From Metarhizium brunneum (lineage: Eukaryota; Ascomycota; Sordariomycetes; Hypocreales; Clavicipitaceae): DNA of 64,000 bases. The DNA lies in NCBI RefSeq assembly GCF_013426205.1, contig NC_089426.1:1116001-1180000 (forward strand), written 5' to 3'. Positions 22,918 through 34,280 of the stretch are shown one piece after another. The notes beneath the pieces are model-generated. The model was not told the DNA's origin, searched no databases, and saw only the letters and a list, made by a program, of their open reading frames with translations. The position numbers and the translations under genes were made by a program. How positions within the stretch are numbered: position 1 is the stretch's first letter; each line of letters starts with the position of its first letter.

Positions 22918-23811
22918 CTAAACAGCAGCGCCAACAGCCTTGCAGAGGCTACCCGTCGAAACATTCACGTCGCCGCCAACCGTAATGTCGCAGAGAGTGT
23001 CAGTCGTGCTTTTCGCCATGGTCCCAGCAGCATTACCAACAGCATCTGCGGCGCCCTTGACCATGTTCCCGGCCGTACCAGCGGCATTACCAACAGCATC
23101 AGCCGCGCCCTTGGCCATGTTTCCGGCTGCACCAGCGGCTTCACCAACAGCATCCGCCGCGCCCTTCATCATGTTCCCGGCCGTCCCAGCCGCTTCTCCA
23201 ACAGCATCTGCCGCGCCCTTGGCCATGTTTCCTGCTGTCCCGGCAGCTTGACTAACGGCCTCCACCGACCCCTTTACCATGTTCCCGGCTGCGCTCTGGG
23301 CAGCTTTGCAAAGATCGCCCGTCGAAACATTGACGTCGCCGCCAACGGTGATGTCGCAGAGGGTGTCGGTCGTGCTCTTCATAGCATTGCTCACGGTGTC
23401 TACCGAGCCCTTGACCATGTTCCCGGCCGCGTCGACGGCTTCGCCTGCCATGTCTGCCGTGCCCTTTGCCATGCTCTTTGCTGCCTCGACGGTATCGTCG
23501 GCGAGTTGTGCCGTGCCCTTGGCAACGTTTTGGGCAGCGTCGCCAACTGCATTCATCGAGTCCTTTGCAGCGCTCTCAACAGCAGCACACATGGGACCTG
23601 TCGACGTCTGTACAACGCCGCCAACCGAGATGTCGCAGAGGGTGTCGGTCATGCCTTTGGTAACGGTCCCGGCCGCATTGCCGACAGCTTCTATCGAGCC
23701 TTTGGCAGCACCCTCGACACCCTTGGCTGCCCCGGCCATACTGCCCATCAAGCTGAAGGGCCTGGCAAGACCAAGGGCAGCAAAGGGCAGCCCGATGATG
23801 ACTGGACGCAT
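22918..23811 (-). CDS. Secreted protein with 18-residue tandem repeats and three Cys-pair modules
   Basis: A single exon of 297 residues from the ATG at 23811-23809. A short hydrophobic N-terminus (MRPVIIGLPFAALGLA) looks like a signal peptide. Three modules of the form DTLCDITVGGDVNVSTGxLC lie at residues about 55-75, 148-168 and 270-290; they contain all six cysteines, always as C-x15-C (59/75, 152/168, 274/290). Between the second and third modules are five tandem 18-residue repeats starting at 176, 194, 212, 230 and 248, for example GNMAKGAADAVGEAAGTA. The section between modules one and two holds more degenerate copies. Eighteen residues equal five turns of alpha helix, and the Ala/Lys/Asp pattern suggests LEA- or apolipoprotein-like amphipathic rods. 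I know no named family with this layout. A surface, wall or stress-protection role is speculation. Confidence 0.8.
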   Translation of the reverse strand: MRPVIIGLPFAALGLARPFSLMGSMAGAAKGVEGAAKGSIEAVGNAAGTVTKGMTDTLCDISVGGVVQTSTGPMCAAVESAAKDSMNAVGDAAQNVAKGTAQLADDTVEAAKSMAKGTADMAGEAVDAAGNMVKGSVDTVSNAMKSTTDTLCDITVGGDVNVSTGDLCKAAQSAAGNMVKGSVEAVSQAAGTAGNMAKGAADAVGEAAGTAGNMMKGAADAVGEAAGAAGNMAKGAADAVGNAAGTAGNMVKGAADAVGNAAGTMAKSTTDTLCDITVGGDVNVSTGSLCKAVGAAV

Positions 23812-25732
23812 TTTGATGGTTTGTGTATTTGGATAAAATTTGGGTATAATGGTACTGACGCCTGGCAATCTGGGCTGGTCATGGTTGATCTTTAAATCGG
23901 CCAGACGAGCATAGTCGTTGGGCTGTGCGATTGCGCGTGCTCCGTCAGGAGGGTTACCCGTCTTGAGCTTAGCATGAGCCTTCAAATTGTCGTACCTGAC
24001 TAGTATTCTGTTCCGGATTTAGGTGAGTGAAGACGGCTATCCGCATAATGGACTCTGACAATGGGCAAATTTGTACTCCATCATATACGAGGCTGCGCAC
24101 GGGCTGATGCGGTGATGCCCACTTATAGACTCGAGCAACCGCTTGAGTTTTGACGTTGCCAAGATGATAATTTTCGTTATCTTCTCCCTTTAAATCCGCG
24201 TACCCCATATATTGTGGTCCAATGCAACACCTCAGGCGCATGGTCTCCAAATGCTTTCTTGGATTTTCTTCAATCATGATATCTGCTTCCAATCACAACA
24301 GTCGCGCCGAAAAAGTAACGAGGCAGGAAATTCTTCCCAGCTCGTCTCTGTCTGGTGCCTTTTGTTTATCCCAAACCATCGTTCAATATTCAAACGTGTC
24401 CAAGCGCAGGCTTCTACGTCCATCTACCAGAAGCTTACGTAGATCAATTCAATATTGTATCAAAGGCCAAGCGGCCTGGCCACATGGACCTACAACTGAA
24501 GCAACTAATTGCCCGTGCATTCGTATCCCTTGGGGTCTGGTGCGTCGTACGTTGACCCTCTCTTTATCCACAGGGCGGGATTATGTAACTCGCCGCATCG
24601 CTTAACTAATAATGACATCGGCCCCCCACAAGATCCAGATATCCTCAGCACGTAAATAGAGTAAGCCGACGGGCAGCGTCCGGAACCATATGTACGTCAG
24701 AGTATGAAATGAATCCCGTCATGATAAGAATATCAACAGTGTAATCTCTATTATTTTCAAGTGTATATCTATAAATTACAGTGTCCGGCTACTTGTCTCG
24801 AACGAGTAGTAGTCTTCAGCATATTAATAGCATGAAGATGCATTGCCCCCTATTCACCTGATCTGCGAGATTTATTTCAATGTTGCATTGAGAATATCTG
24901 GTGACTGGTTTCTTAATGAAAAGGGAAATTCTTAGCCTACTTTTACTTCTATCAATCCCGGGCCATAATTTAGATGCAAGGGGCACTATAACGCTTGTGG
25001 TGCTTGTCCGTAATAGACTCCGTTGCTAACTTGCTTTTGTCTTCACATAATTACCTCCTACTTAAAACAATCAATGCTCTTAATACTGTTAAACGTGATT
25101 GTTTCATTATTAGACGCCTCGGAATTGGCCCCCATATCATGATAACAGCATTTACCGCACGTTAAGTGTTCGGTCCAGAGGGTTTTCAAAAATCCTACAG
25201 GGTAGATGACCTATTGTCGGAGACATGGATGCAAACTCCTGCGGGTGTTTACACAGTCCATGTCTCTAAAAACGCCGTATCAAACACCAGCAATGACATG
25301 TTTCATAGGATGGCTGTAGTTGAGGAATAAATGCGACCAACGACGTCAACTGCGGGGAAACCAACATTTGAACATTTACCCGGAATCCATGCCTCGCAAA
25401 CACTCCATCACGAGGTCCACCGACGGGTTACACCAAATCGTCCTCAAGGTCGTGGGAAGTAGTCGACTTTCTACCCCACGCCGATATTACCGCATCGAGC
25501 AACCCCGCCATCTTGAAGACCCCAATCTCCACTCCATTTTCCCATCGTCCGGACTCCTCTTCGATATTATCACAGCCAAGTACATCGCTTGATACCCCCC
25601 CAAGACGGGCCATGGGGTCGACTGGCCCCTTCACATCAGAGCACTCACTTGGCTATATCAATCACTAATCCCCGTTTTGACGCGTCAATTGCTATTCCAC
25701 TCAGTCTTCCTCGACCTATATTCTCCACCACC
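23812..25732. other. 1.9-kb divergent intergenic region
   Basis: Shared upstream region of the repeat protein (minus) and the biotin carboxylase fusion (plus). A TTATCA (complement TGATAA, a consensus GATA-factor site) lies at 25567-25572, about 160 nt upstream of the carboxylase ATG. Open frames here have no support. The 24640-25100 part is AT-rich. Confidence 0.4.
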
Positions 25733-28700
25733 ATGGGAAGCACCAAATTCACTTCGCTGCGCAACATCCGCAAAGTCTTAATCGCCAACAGGGGCGAGAT
25801 TGCCGTCCGATGCATCAAGGCCTGTAGAGAAGTACAAGTCCACAGCGTCGCTATATTCACACATGCCGACGCGACCTCGCTACATGTCACACTAGCAGAC
25901 GAGGCAGTGCTGCTACCAGGAGACGACGGCACTGCCTACACAGACGGGTAAGCTCTCCGATTTCCGCTCGTCACGACAGCTTTGTTAACGCCGACTAGTG
26001 AGGCCATTCTGGACATTTGTAAAAAAACGGGCGCCGATGCCGTTTTCCCCGGGTACGGCTTCTTGAGCGAAAATGCCGAATTCGCCGGTGCCGTTTCTTC
26101 AGCCGGCATCATCTTCGTCGGGCCCTCCTCAGCGTCCATCAAGGCCATGGGCCTCAAGCACGAAGCCAGAGCCATTGCTGAGGCTGCCAACGTCCCCGTT
26201 GTCCCGGGCACCCAGCTCCTGTCGTCTGCGGCAGAGGTTGTCGAGGCCGCGAGGGACCTGGGATTCCCGGTGATGCTCAAGGCAACCGGTGGAGGCGGCG
26301 GCATGGGACTGCAAGCTTGCGATACCGAGCTCGAGGTTGAGAAGGCCTTTGCCACGGTTCAGAGCCGCGCGAGCACCCTCTTCAAAAACAGCGGCGTCTT
26401 CCTGGAAAAGTACTACCCGCGGTCGCGCCACATCGAGGTCCAGGTAGCGGGCAACGGCAAGATCGTCATCGCATTCGGAGAGCGCGAATGCTCGCTGCAG
26501 CGGCGGCATCAAAAGGTGATCGAGGAGTGCCCTAGTCCCTTTGTCGAGCGGCACTCCGGCCTCCGCGAGAGGATGCTGCAGGCGGCCATCAACTATGCCG
26601 CGCGGCTCAAGTACAAAAGCGTAGGCACGGTCGAGTTTCTCGTCGATGACGAGACCGCCGACTTCTTCTTCCTCGAGATGAATACGAGGCTGCAGGTTGA
26701 GCACGGCATCACCGAGTTGTGCTATGGAGTCGATCTTGTCCATTTGATGCTGCTGCAGGCCGACTACGAGCGGGGAGGCCATGTGGGAATACCCTCGGAC
26801 ATTCTCAGGGGCCTTCAGAGACACTCGCCGCGGGGATCGGCGATTGAGGCCCGACTCTATGCCGAGGTGCCGCTGCGCGACTTTGCTCCGAGCCCTGGCA
26901 TTTTGCAGCTCGTCCACTGGCCTGAGGGTGATGGCGTGCGAGTCGACACCTGGGTGAGAAGCGGCCAGCGCATCACGCCTCTTTACGACCCGTTGATTGG
27001 AAAGATAATGGTTCACAGCCCTGACGGCCGAGGCGCTGCTCAGTCGAGAATGCTCGCGGCACTCCGTGATACCACTCTCCAGGGAACCCAATCCAACTTG
27101 GAATATCTGATCAGTATTGTCGCCTCCAGCATCTTTATCAACGGGCGTACATTGACAAATTCTCTATCAATGTTCAAATTTAAAAGCTGCTCCCTCCAGG
27201 TCTTGGATCCTGGCGTCATGACAACCATTCAAGACTACCCGGGTCGCACCGCCGTGGGACACGGAGTGCCCCCGGGCGGTCCTATGGACGACCTGAGTGC
27301 TCGTGTAGCAAACAGCCTTGTTGGAAACGATTGGGGGGTTGAGCTTTTCGAAATCACTCTAGCCGGACCAGAGTTGCTATTTCATGAGGCGGCTGTCGTT
27401 GCGATTTGTGGCGCCGAGCTGCCGGTGACTGTCGACGATACGCCTCAGCCCATGTGGTCCAGGGTCATTGTCAACAAGGACCAGATACTAAAGCTGGGCA
27501 AGGTTTCTGGAAGCGGCACTAGAACCTATCTTGCTGTCAAAGGCGGGTTCCCCCAGATACCCAAGTTTCTTGGCTCCAAATCCACTGCCCCTGAGCTGGG
27601 CTTTGGCGGTCTCCAGGGACGGAAACTACAGGCCCATGATATTCTCGCTCTCGCCGAAGAGTCTGGGATTTGGGCCGCTGCGGCTACCCCGTTGTCATTG
27701 CCGGCAAAGGCAGTACCAGATTTTAGTATTACGAGTGTGAGTTGCCTCGACGGGCCATTTGGTTCCGACGATATCCTTACCCCTGAAGGGCGCAAGACCT
27801 TATACGAGGCCCAGTGGGCAGTCAGCCACAACAGCGGCCGAAGTGGTGTGCGTTTGGAAGGGCCACGGTTGAAATGGGCCCGGACCTCGGGCGGCGGCGG
27901 CGGATCTCATCCGTCCAACGTCTTCGATTACGGGTATCCCAACGGTGGAGTCAACTTCACGGGGGAATCGCCCATCATCTTTGCGCATGACCGGCCGGAT
28001 CTGGGTGGATTTGCCTGCCCAACGACAGTGTGTTCCGCAGAGATGTGGAAAGTCGGCCAACTCAAGGCCGGCAACACTATACAGCTTCGGTCCGTGTCGT
28101 ATGACACCGCTCTGGAGATTACGCGGAAGAAGGAAGAGTACCTCGGAGCAATCATCCTGTACGCAAAAGGTTCTGCCTGTCAGATACCCCCACTGGACGT
28201 TGCGTTGAGCGATGAACCTCCGTGTTCTATTCTCCATCAAACACCACCTTTGGGGAGCCATCCTCGGGTTACATATCGCCAGGGCGGTGACACCAGCATC
28301 ATTGTCGAATATGGCGATCAACTACCGGACCTTCGGAACACAGCGTGCGTCCAACTACTTGCAAATGGACTGTTGGCCGCAAACCTGGACGGCGTCCGGG
28401 GCGATCCCAACTTCGCCACTCTGACCGTACGGTTCGACCCGCTCCTCACGGAGCGATCTAAACTTCTTGCACACCTCATCCATCTCGACGGCCAGATTGG
28501 AGAGACCACAGGAATCAAGGTAGCGGCTCGACAAGTAAGACTCCCCGTCTGCCTCGACCACACATCGCTCCGAGAGTCTGCGCAGCGATATATGGAGAAT
28601 ATCAGACCCTCGGCGGCTTACATGCCAGACAATGTAGAATACCTCCGCAAGAATAATGCTCTCAACACGAGACGCGATGTGTTTGACGCCATCCTCAAGG

Positions 28701-29500
28701 CTCCGTGGCTCACCGTGGCCGTGGGCTTCTACGTGGGAACACCAGTCATGTTCCCTCTCGATCCGTGGCGTGTGCTGACGGGCCAAAAATATAACCCAAG
28801 CCGCGTGTATACACCCGGAGGCTCTGTTGGCCTCGGCGGCTCACTGGTAGCAATCTATCCCGTCGCTGCCCCGGGAGGGTACCAGCTAATGGGCCGAACC
28901 TTGGGCGGCTGGGACTCCGGGGGGAACCGCCCTGGCTTTTCGCCGGAGAAGCCCTGGCTCTTCAACCATTTTGATCTGGTTACGTTTTACGAGGTGTCGG
29001 AAGAAGAGTACAACAAGATGGAGCAGGCGTTTGAGACTGGCCGCTATATTTTTGACATCACAGAGACGACAATAGACATGGATACATATATTGCGAGGTT
29101 TGACGAGGCGGCCAAGGACCCCGAGTATCAGGCTTGGAGAAGACGCCAAGTTGCGGCGTCGCAAGAGATGGGAGAGTTGGAACAGAAGCTGTTTGAGGAA
29201 TGGACCCAGGCCAAAAGCTCGGGGGAAGGGGGGTCGTCATTTGAGGATGACGGCGTCGATTCTGGCAAGGTTGTCCTCATTGAGTCTCCTGTGGATGCCA
29301 ATGTCTGGAAAGTACTGGTCAAGCAGGGTGATGTCCTAGAAAAGGGGCAGACGGTGGCAGTGCTCGAGGCAATGAAGATGGAGATTAATGTGGTGGTGAG
29401 CGACGACCAGGCAGGGGCTGTAGTATCTACGATAAGTCAGCCGCCGGGAAGCGTTGTCCGGCCGGGGGCAGTAGTGGTGAGAGCTGTAAGACCAGAATGA
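25733..29500 (+). CDS. Urea-carboxylase-like biotin enzyme (biotin carboxylase + PxpC + PxpB + biotinyl domain)
   Basis: Exons 25733-25947 and 25999-29500 give 1238 residues. The 51-nt intron ends ACTAG and rejoins YTDG to EAILD inside the biotin carboxylase fold. Domain order: biotin carboxylase, about 10-455 ([17 protein letters not shown]-grasp Gly loop [11 protein letters not shown] near 165; [11 protein letters not shown] near 302). Then a PxpC/KipA-type domain, about 471-800 ([20 protein letters not shown], later [10 protein letters not shown]). Then a PxpB/KipI-type domain, about 825-1040 ([13 protein letters not shown], later [11 protein letters not shown]). Last a biotinyl domain ending with EAMKMEI, biotin on Lys1198. 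This is the layout of urea carboxylase, which makes allophanate from urea, bicarbonate and ATP. Fungal DUR1,2 proteins also carry an allophanate hydrolase; that part is absent here and nowhere in the window. Proximity to a PxpA homologue suggests a different or extended amide substrate. Confidence 0.9.
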
Positions 29501-30120
29501 AGAAGGAACGTTGAACCTATTGATGTTGGGAGTGGAGAGTGTGTTTATTTTTAATAATGATGTAACTAGTTCAAGAGCGGCGGCCATTTTATCCAGTCAT
29601 TTGTCTTGGAATAAACTCATATGCATGTCTAGGTTGCAGATAACCCTAACCTGATATCCTTGACTCATTTAGACAACCCCGCGCCTCTTCCCCACCCGCT
29701 TCCTCATCCGAGGTCAGACCCACCCCCACCACCACCCCACACGAAGCCACATGGCTGGAGCCGTTCATCTCAACGTCAGCTATCTCTCGCCATGCTCTTG
29801 CACGGATTGTCACCCTTGGCCAATAACGAATACTCAAAGATTGAAGCAATCCCAACAGAAAGGTTCGTAGCCAAGTTGTTTGATAGAGCTAAGAGAGGTT
29901 CCGCCCGTGGGCAAGGCGAATAGAGGCTATCTTGCCACACCCCGCCCTCGGACGGCATACCCCCCTCTCAATCTGTTGGCCTCATCCGGCTGCTGCTGCG
30001 CATGCATAGCCACCAGATGCCTGCCTGCCATCACGTCTGACAAGTACAGTACATATCACTCTCATCATGACCATTTAACGCCCTAAGCACTCACCACCAG
30101 TTCGGCTTCTCTCATGCAAG
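29501..30120. other. Intergenic region upstream of the zinc-finger gene
   Basis: C-rich and pyrimidine tracts near 29690-29760 and 29940-29970 are typical of fungal leaders. No gene recognised. Confidence 0.4.
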
Positions 30121-32749
30121 ATGAACGGTCGGCCCCGTCTTCCAGTCGCACCTTGCAAGTTCTGTCATAGAGAGTTCAAGCGGCAAGAACACTTAGTCCG
30201 GCATCTGCGTACCCGTAAGCATCTATTTGGTGTTGTTTTTCGATGTATTTTGATGCTGACTTGTATTCAGACACTCGAGAACGTCCGTTTGCGTGTTCTT
30301 GTGGGCGAATGTTTTCAAGACGGTAGGTCATGGCGCCACAGCAAATTCAACGCCTGTCGATAACGGTAACGCTTACTTTTTAATGTTCGTCTCTAGAGAC
30401 TTGCTCAATCGTCATCGTCGGCTCTCACAATGCTCGGAATCAACTCCAAACAAACATCAAAATACACGGTCGTTGGTCTCGAATATAGTTCAGGGGCATG
30501 CATCATCTCTCCGCTATCCGTCTGAGCATGGAGCATCATTTCTGTCCGAAGGCACCAGCTCCGAGGGGGCAATACAAGCTAACACAAGACCGACCGCGAG
30601 CGCGAGCAATTTGATCCCTACCGAGTATTCTCAGGAGCAGCTTATGGGCAAGTTCTCAATACATGATGGCACCATGAACCAGGAGCAAGACTTTTGCGAT
30701 GATTCTGAAAACACAGGCCTACCTGCTCATGTTCATCACGATACTGGCACGGCCATCGACACCAGCCCTGATTTTATGCAAACACAGCCTTTTGACATCG
30801 AGTTTCTTTCAAACGAAACAGGCATGCTCAATGACTATCTTCTGGACATTTTCCCGCATATAGACTATCAGGAAGTAGCGTTCAAAGACGACTCTCGTCA
30901 TGATGGCGGCACTGAAGCACCGGCCGAAGCACCAAACTCTAATACACATGTTTCTCCAGATGTAATTCAAGCCGGCGGGCCACCGAGACAGTCTGACAAT
31001 GTAGCCGACCAATCACGTGTTGTTGACCACAATCCAAGCTCAACAAGACACATGGATGAGGAGCACAGCAGGGTCAACAAAACACTCGACGCCATTGATG
31101 ACATTGTACCAACGAATCCATGGTCCATTTCCACCGCAGCTTACGACAGGTTGGCTGCTGAGGTCATGAAGCACAAACACGTCTTGCCAAGTCCCTACAC
31201 TCTGCCCAGCCGCCATAGGCTGTCCAGGTTTGTCGCAAGCTGGATCCGTGGCTTCCACCCTCACCTACCCTTTCTTCATCTCCCAACAACCAGTCTGGAT
31301 TCCATGACGCCCATGTTGTTGTTAACCCTTGCAGCTACCGGCTCATTCTACGGCTTTGAACACACTCACGGATACGCCATGTATTTTGTTGCCAAGTCCA
31401 TCATCACAGAGGAGCTCGAGAAACGTCGCCAAACAGCTAATCTATACCTGCTCCGCAGCTTTCCTCGATATGCCCGACTTCCCACCTCTCCACAGTCTGC
31501 CACGACATTCCAACCAACGCCACCGGCCACCATTGACATGGAACTGCTCCAATGTTTGCTAGTGCTTGTCCTCACCATGTCTTGGCTTGATGGACCTCTT
31601 GCTCAAAATGCACTCGCAATGAGCAGCCAGCTTGCCTCACTCACTCGTGAAAGCCTAGCCTGTCTGCACTTGACTGGCAACAACGACAACTGGGTGGACT
31701 GGGCCCGCGACGAGGAACGGCGTCGCACCATTTTTTCCGCCTATTTTGTTCTAAACATTCAGACTATTTGCTTCAATGTGCCGCCCCAAATCGCCGTTTC
31801 GGAGATGAACCTGCCACTCCCATGCTCGGAAGCGGAATTCAAGGCCTCGAATTCCAAGGCCTGGTGTCGGCTACAGAAAAAGAATCCTCGCCGGCCAGTA
31901 TTCGCACACTGCCTCGAGCAGCTTCTCTCCGGGAGACCCCTGGATAAGCAGGGGCCAGTGACGGAATTCGGCAACTACATGCTTCTGCAAGGCCTATTGG
32001 TGCAAATCTACTTTGAACGCCAGGCCGCATCGACTCTAGTAAATCCGACATCAAGCCTGCCGACAAGCACCATCTCGCTATATGATTCGGCCATTGATGC
32101 GTGGGAGTCCTGTTGGGATCCGGCCATCGAATCTGCGCTGGACCCATCGGCTTCATCTCATGGACCGCTCGCCTTCAATTCCACCGCCATGCTTCGCCTG
32201 GCGCATATCCATCTCGCCGTCGGCCTGCAATGCCAGTGCGCGCTTCGCTCGCGCAACCCCAGGGTCATCGCGCAGGCGTTTGAAGCACATAATCCCATTC
32301 CGCTGCGTTCCCCGCACCTGGACCAGGCAGCTTCGCATGCCATCTACGCGTTGAGGATACCAATACGAGTCGGCATCGCTTTCGTAGCTCGTGGCCGAAC
32401 GGGGCACTGGAGCGTTCAGCACGCCATTAGCAATTTTGCTTGTGCTCTCTTCTTGGCCCATTGGCTGGAAAATATCTTCGGCCTGGTTTCTTCGAACCCC
32501 GACGGGCTGGAGGGTCTCCGGTCTGAGGAGAAGCGTCTGCTCTTTACCATTGAGCGGCTCATTGAAGAAACAGACTTGGAGGACTCTCTGGGCCCAAAGG
32601 ACCTCTATCCTAGTCGCATACGACGCCTGGCGGTAGCTGTAGTGAGACTCTGGGCCGAGACATGTACGGGCATTCAAGTTTTTGAGATTGTACATGTTAT
32701 TGGGGAAACGCTTACACTTGTGGCAGAGATGATTGAGAGCCGTCTATGA
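30121..32749 (+). CDS. C2H2 zinc-finger transcription factor with fungal_trans domain
   Basis: Exons 30121-30214, 30271-30322 and 30397-32749 give 832 residues. Splicing both introns (GTAAGC...TTCAG and GTAGGT...TCTAG) produces two adjacent fingers. Finger 1 is C12-x2-C15-x12-H28-x3-H32 (CKFCHREFKRQEHLVRH). Finger 2 is unusual, C40-x-C42-x12-H55-x5-C61, ending RRDLLNRHRRLSQC. A linker of about 250 residues is rich in Asp, Ser and Thr and acidic. From about residue 320 (RLSRFVASWIRGFHPHLPFLH) a fungal-specific transcription factor domain begins, with the usual EERRRTIFSAYFVLN segment. Such proteins are nuclear regulators of carbon, nitrogen or secondary metabolism. Sitting just downstream of the biotin carboxylase and on the same strand, it may regulate that cluster. 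The targets are inference. Confidence 0.9.
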
Positions 32750-33976
32750 CAACACGGGCGTCCCATGTGGCAACCCGTTATTAAGCCTCAATGATTACAG
32801 CTACGCTTCAGCACCTGTGTTCTCTTGAAGTATTCATCGGAAAGCAGTACTGCGCGTGACCAGCTAAGAGGATCAACAAGTTCAAATCAAGCGGCTTGCG
32901 TATCAAGGTCTCTGAGAGACCGTTGTCGCCGAGGTGCTCCACGGGTAGCAGCTTGGTAGCTCAGCACTCGAGAAACAAACAAATTTGCAAAGGGCCCGAC
33001 TGGACTTGGGCTGTGTACAAAATAGAATATCCTACGCTAGCATTTCAACGGCCCTACTAGGGACTGAGTCGACATCTGCAGGGACAAATGTTGTTATCGA
33101 GTCCACCCCTTATCCATGAATATTTCCATCATGGTCTTTTAATTGATGCCGATACATGTCACTGCGATGGTTGGAAGTGTTGGATGAATAGGCCGGGACA
33201 TGCACCAACCATGCCATCAGCTTGGTGGGTGGCAGGCCCATGGAATTCCATTGCTCCTGCAGGGTAGGAAACAGAGTTGAGCAGCACTGCTCAACGTCTC
33301 GAGACTTTCTTCCATGTTCCCGCATCATAGCCAAAAGCTTGGCAACAGAGTCTGCACGCTCTGGTCGTTTGTATTCGATCAAGGGTTTGGTCTTGTGCGC
33401 TGGGATTCGAGGGTTCGAAAATCGATCCAAGCTGGATGCTCTGTAGAAAATACAGGAGCCCAGATTTGCATACTCGGAGGGATAAACACTTGCGCAAAGG
33501 AAAAAGACACGTCGGGCTTCTTGCTAACATATCCCGCTACGTTGAGCGGCATCAATGCGATTAGATATTTGAGACTGGGCGCATAGACTGTCTGTGTCCA
33601 ATTGGCACCGGATTGTTGACATTGTGAATGGAGAGAATGAGGGCTTTAGTCATGAGAGAAAGATCTCAGAGTGAAAGTGCTGGCCGGCATTTGTCCACAA
33701 GTGAGTGGGTCTACCTCGCAGCCTCAAGATCCATCGCTTCGACGCACACACAAATGCACCGACCCGCCAGGAAAATCTTTTAGTCCGAGTATCTAGGGCT
33801 AGGGCATTCGCAAAATGGTCGTATTGTGGGGCACTCCAACAGATCCGACATTTGCGTGCATCTTTTTCGTTCCCCATCCAGCACACTACGCCAATCGATC
33901 GTGACCTCGACTTCACGCCCAGCAAAGTCATCGGTAATTTGCGACCAGCAAACAATACGTCTACTAAACCGCCATC
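32750..33976. other. Intergenic region upstream of uS14
   Basis: A minus-strand frame at 33110-33430 (with KRPERADSVAKLLAMMREHG) looks protein-like but has no recognised family, start context or partner exons, so it is not called. The rest shows nothing; the 33700-33976 part is probably promoter and leader of the ribosomal protein gene. Confidence 0.35.
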
Positions 33977-34280
33977 ATGTCGCACGAGTCTGTTTGGTAC
34001 AGCCGCCCCCGCGAGTTCGGCAAGGGCTCCCGCCAATGGTGCGTCTCTTGAACATTCCGGCCGTCGCGATATTTCAAATATACTCACAAAGATGGTGTTT
34101 AGCCGAGTCTGCGCCCACCAGGCCGGCTTGATCCGCAAGTACGGATTGAACCTCTGCCGTCAGTGCTTCCGTGAGCGTGCTGCTCAGATCGGATTCCAGA
34201 AGGTAATTTTTGCACCGAAACGAAGCTCGAACTATCGAAAGGACTCGCCAAGATTGACTTGTGGGAACTAGTTCCGATAA
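33977..34280 (+). CDS. RPS29: 40S ribosomal protein S29 (uS14)
   Basis: Three exons, 33977-34038, 34103-34202 and 34272-34280, give the 56 residues usual for eukaryotic S29. The protein begins [18 protein letters not shown]; the zinc-binding cysteines are in QCRVC and LCRQC, followed by [12 protein letters not shown]. The last exon codes only Phe-Arg and the stop (9 nt). It is found by its TAG acceptor and by the Phe/His-Arg ending of the family. uS14 sits in the head of the small ribosomal subunit near the decoding site and stabilises rRNA through its zinc knuckle. A long intron-free frame running through 33705-34271 in another reading is a shadow. Very conserved and expected to be essential. 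Confidence 0.95.

Noticed and set aside
26129..27091. Minus-strand open frame of 320 codons
   Set aside because: Antisense shadow of the GC-rich biotin carboxylase coding sequence.
33412..33421. GGGTTCGAAA, another B-box-like motif
   Set aside because: Flanking sequence cannot fold as a tRNA cloverleaf.
33110..33430. Minus-strand frame with a protein-like charged stretch (KRPERADSVAKLLAMMREHG)
   Set aside because: No family, upstream exon or plausible start context could be found; might be a relic but cannot be supported.
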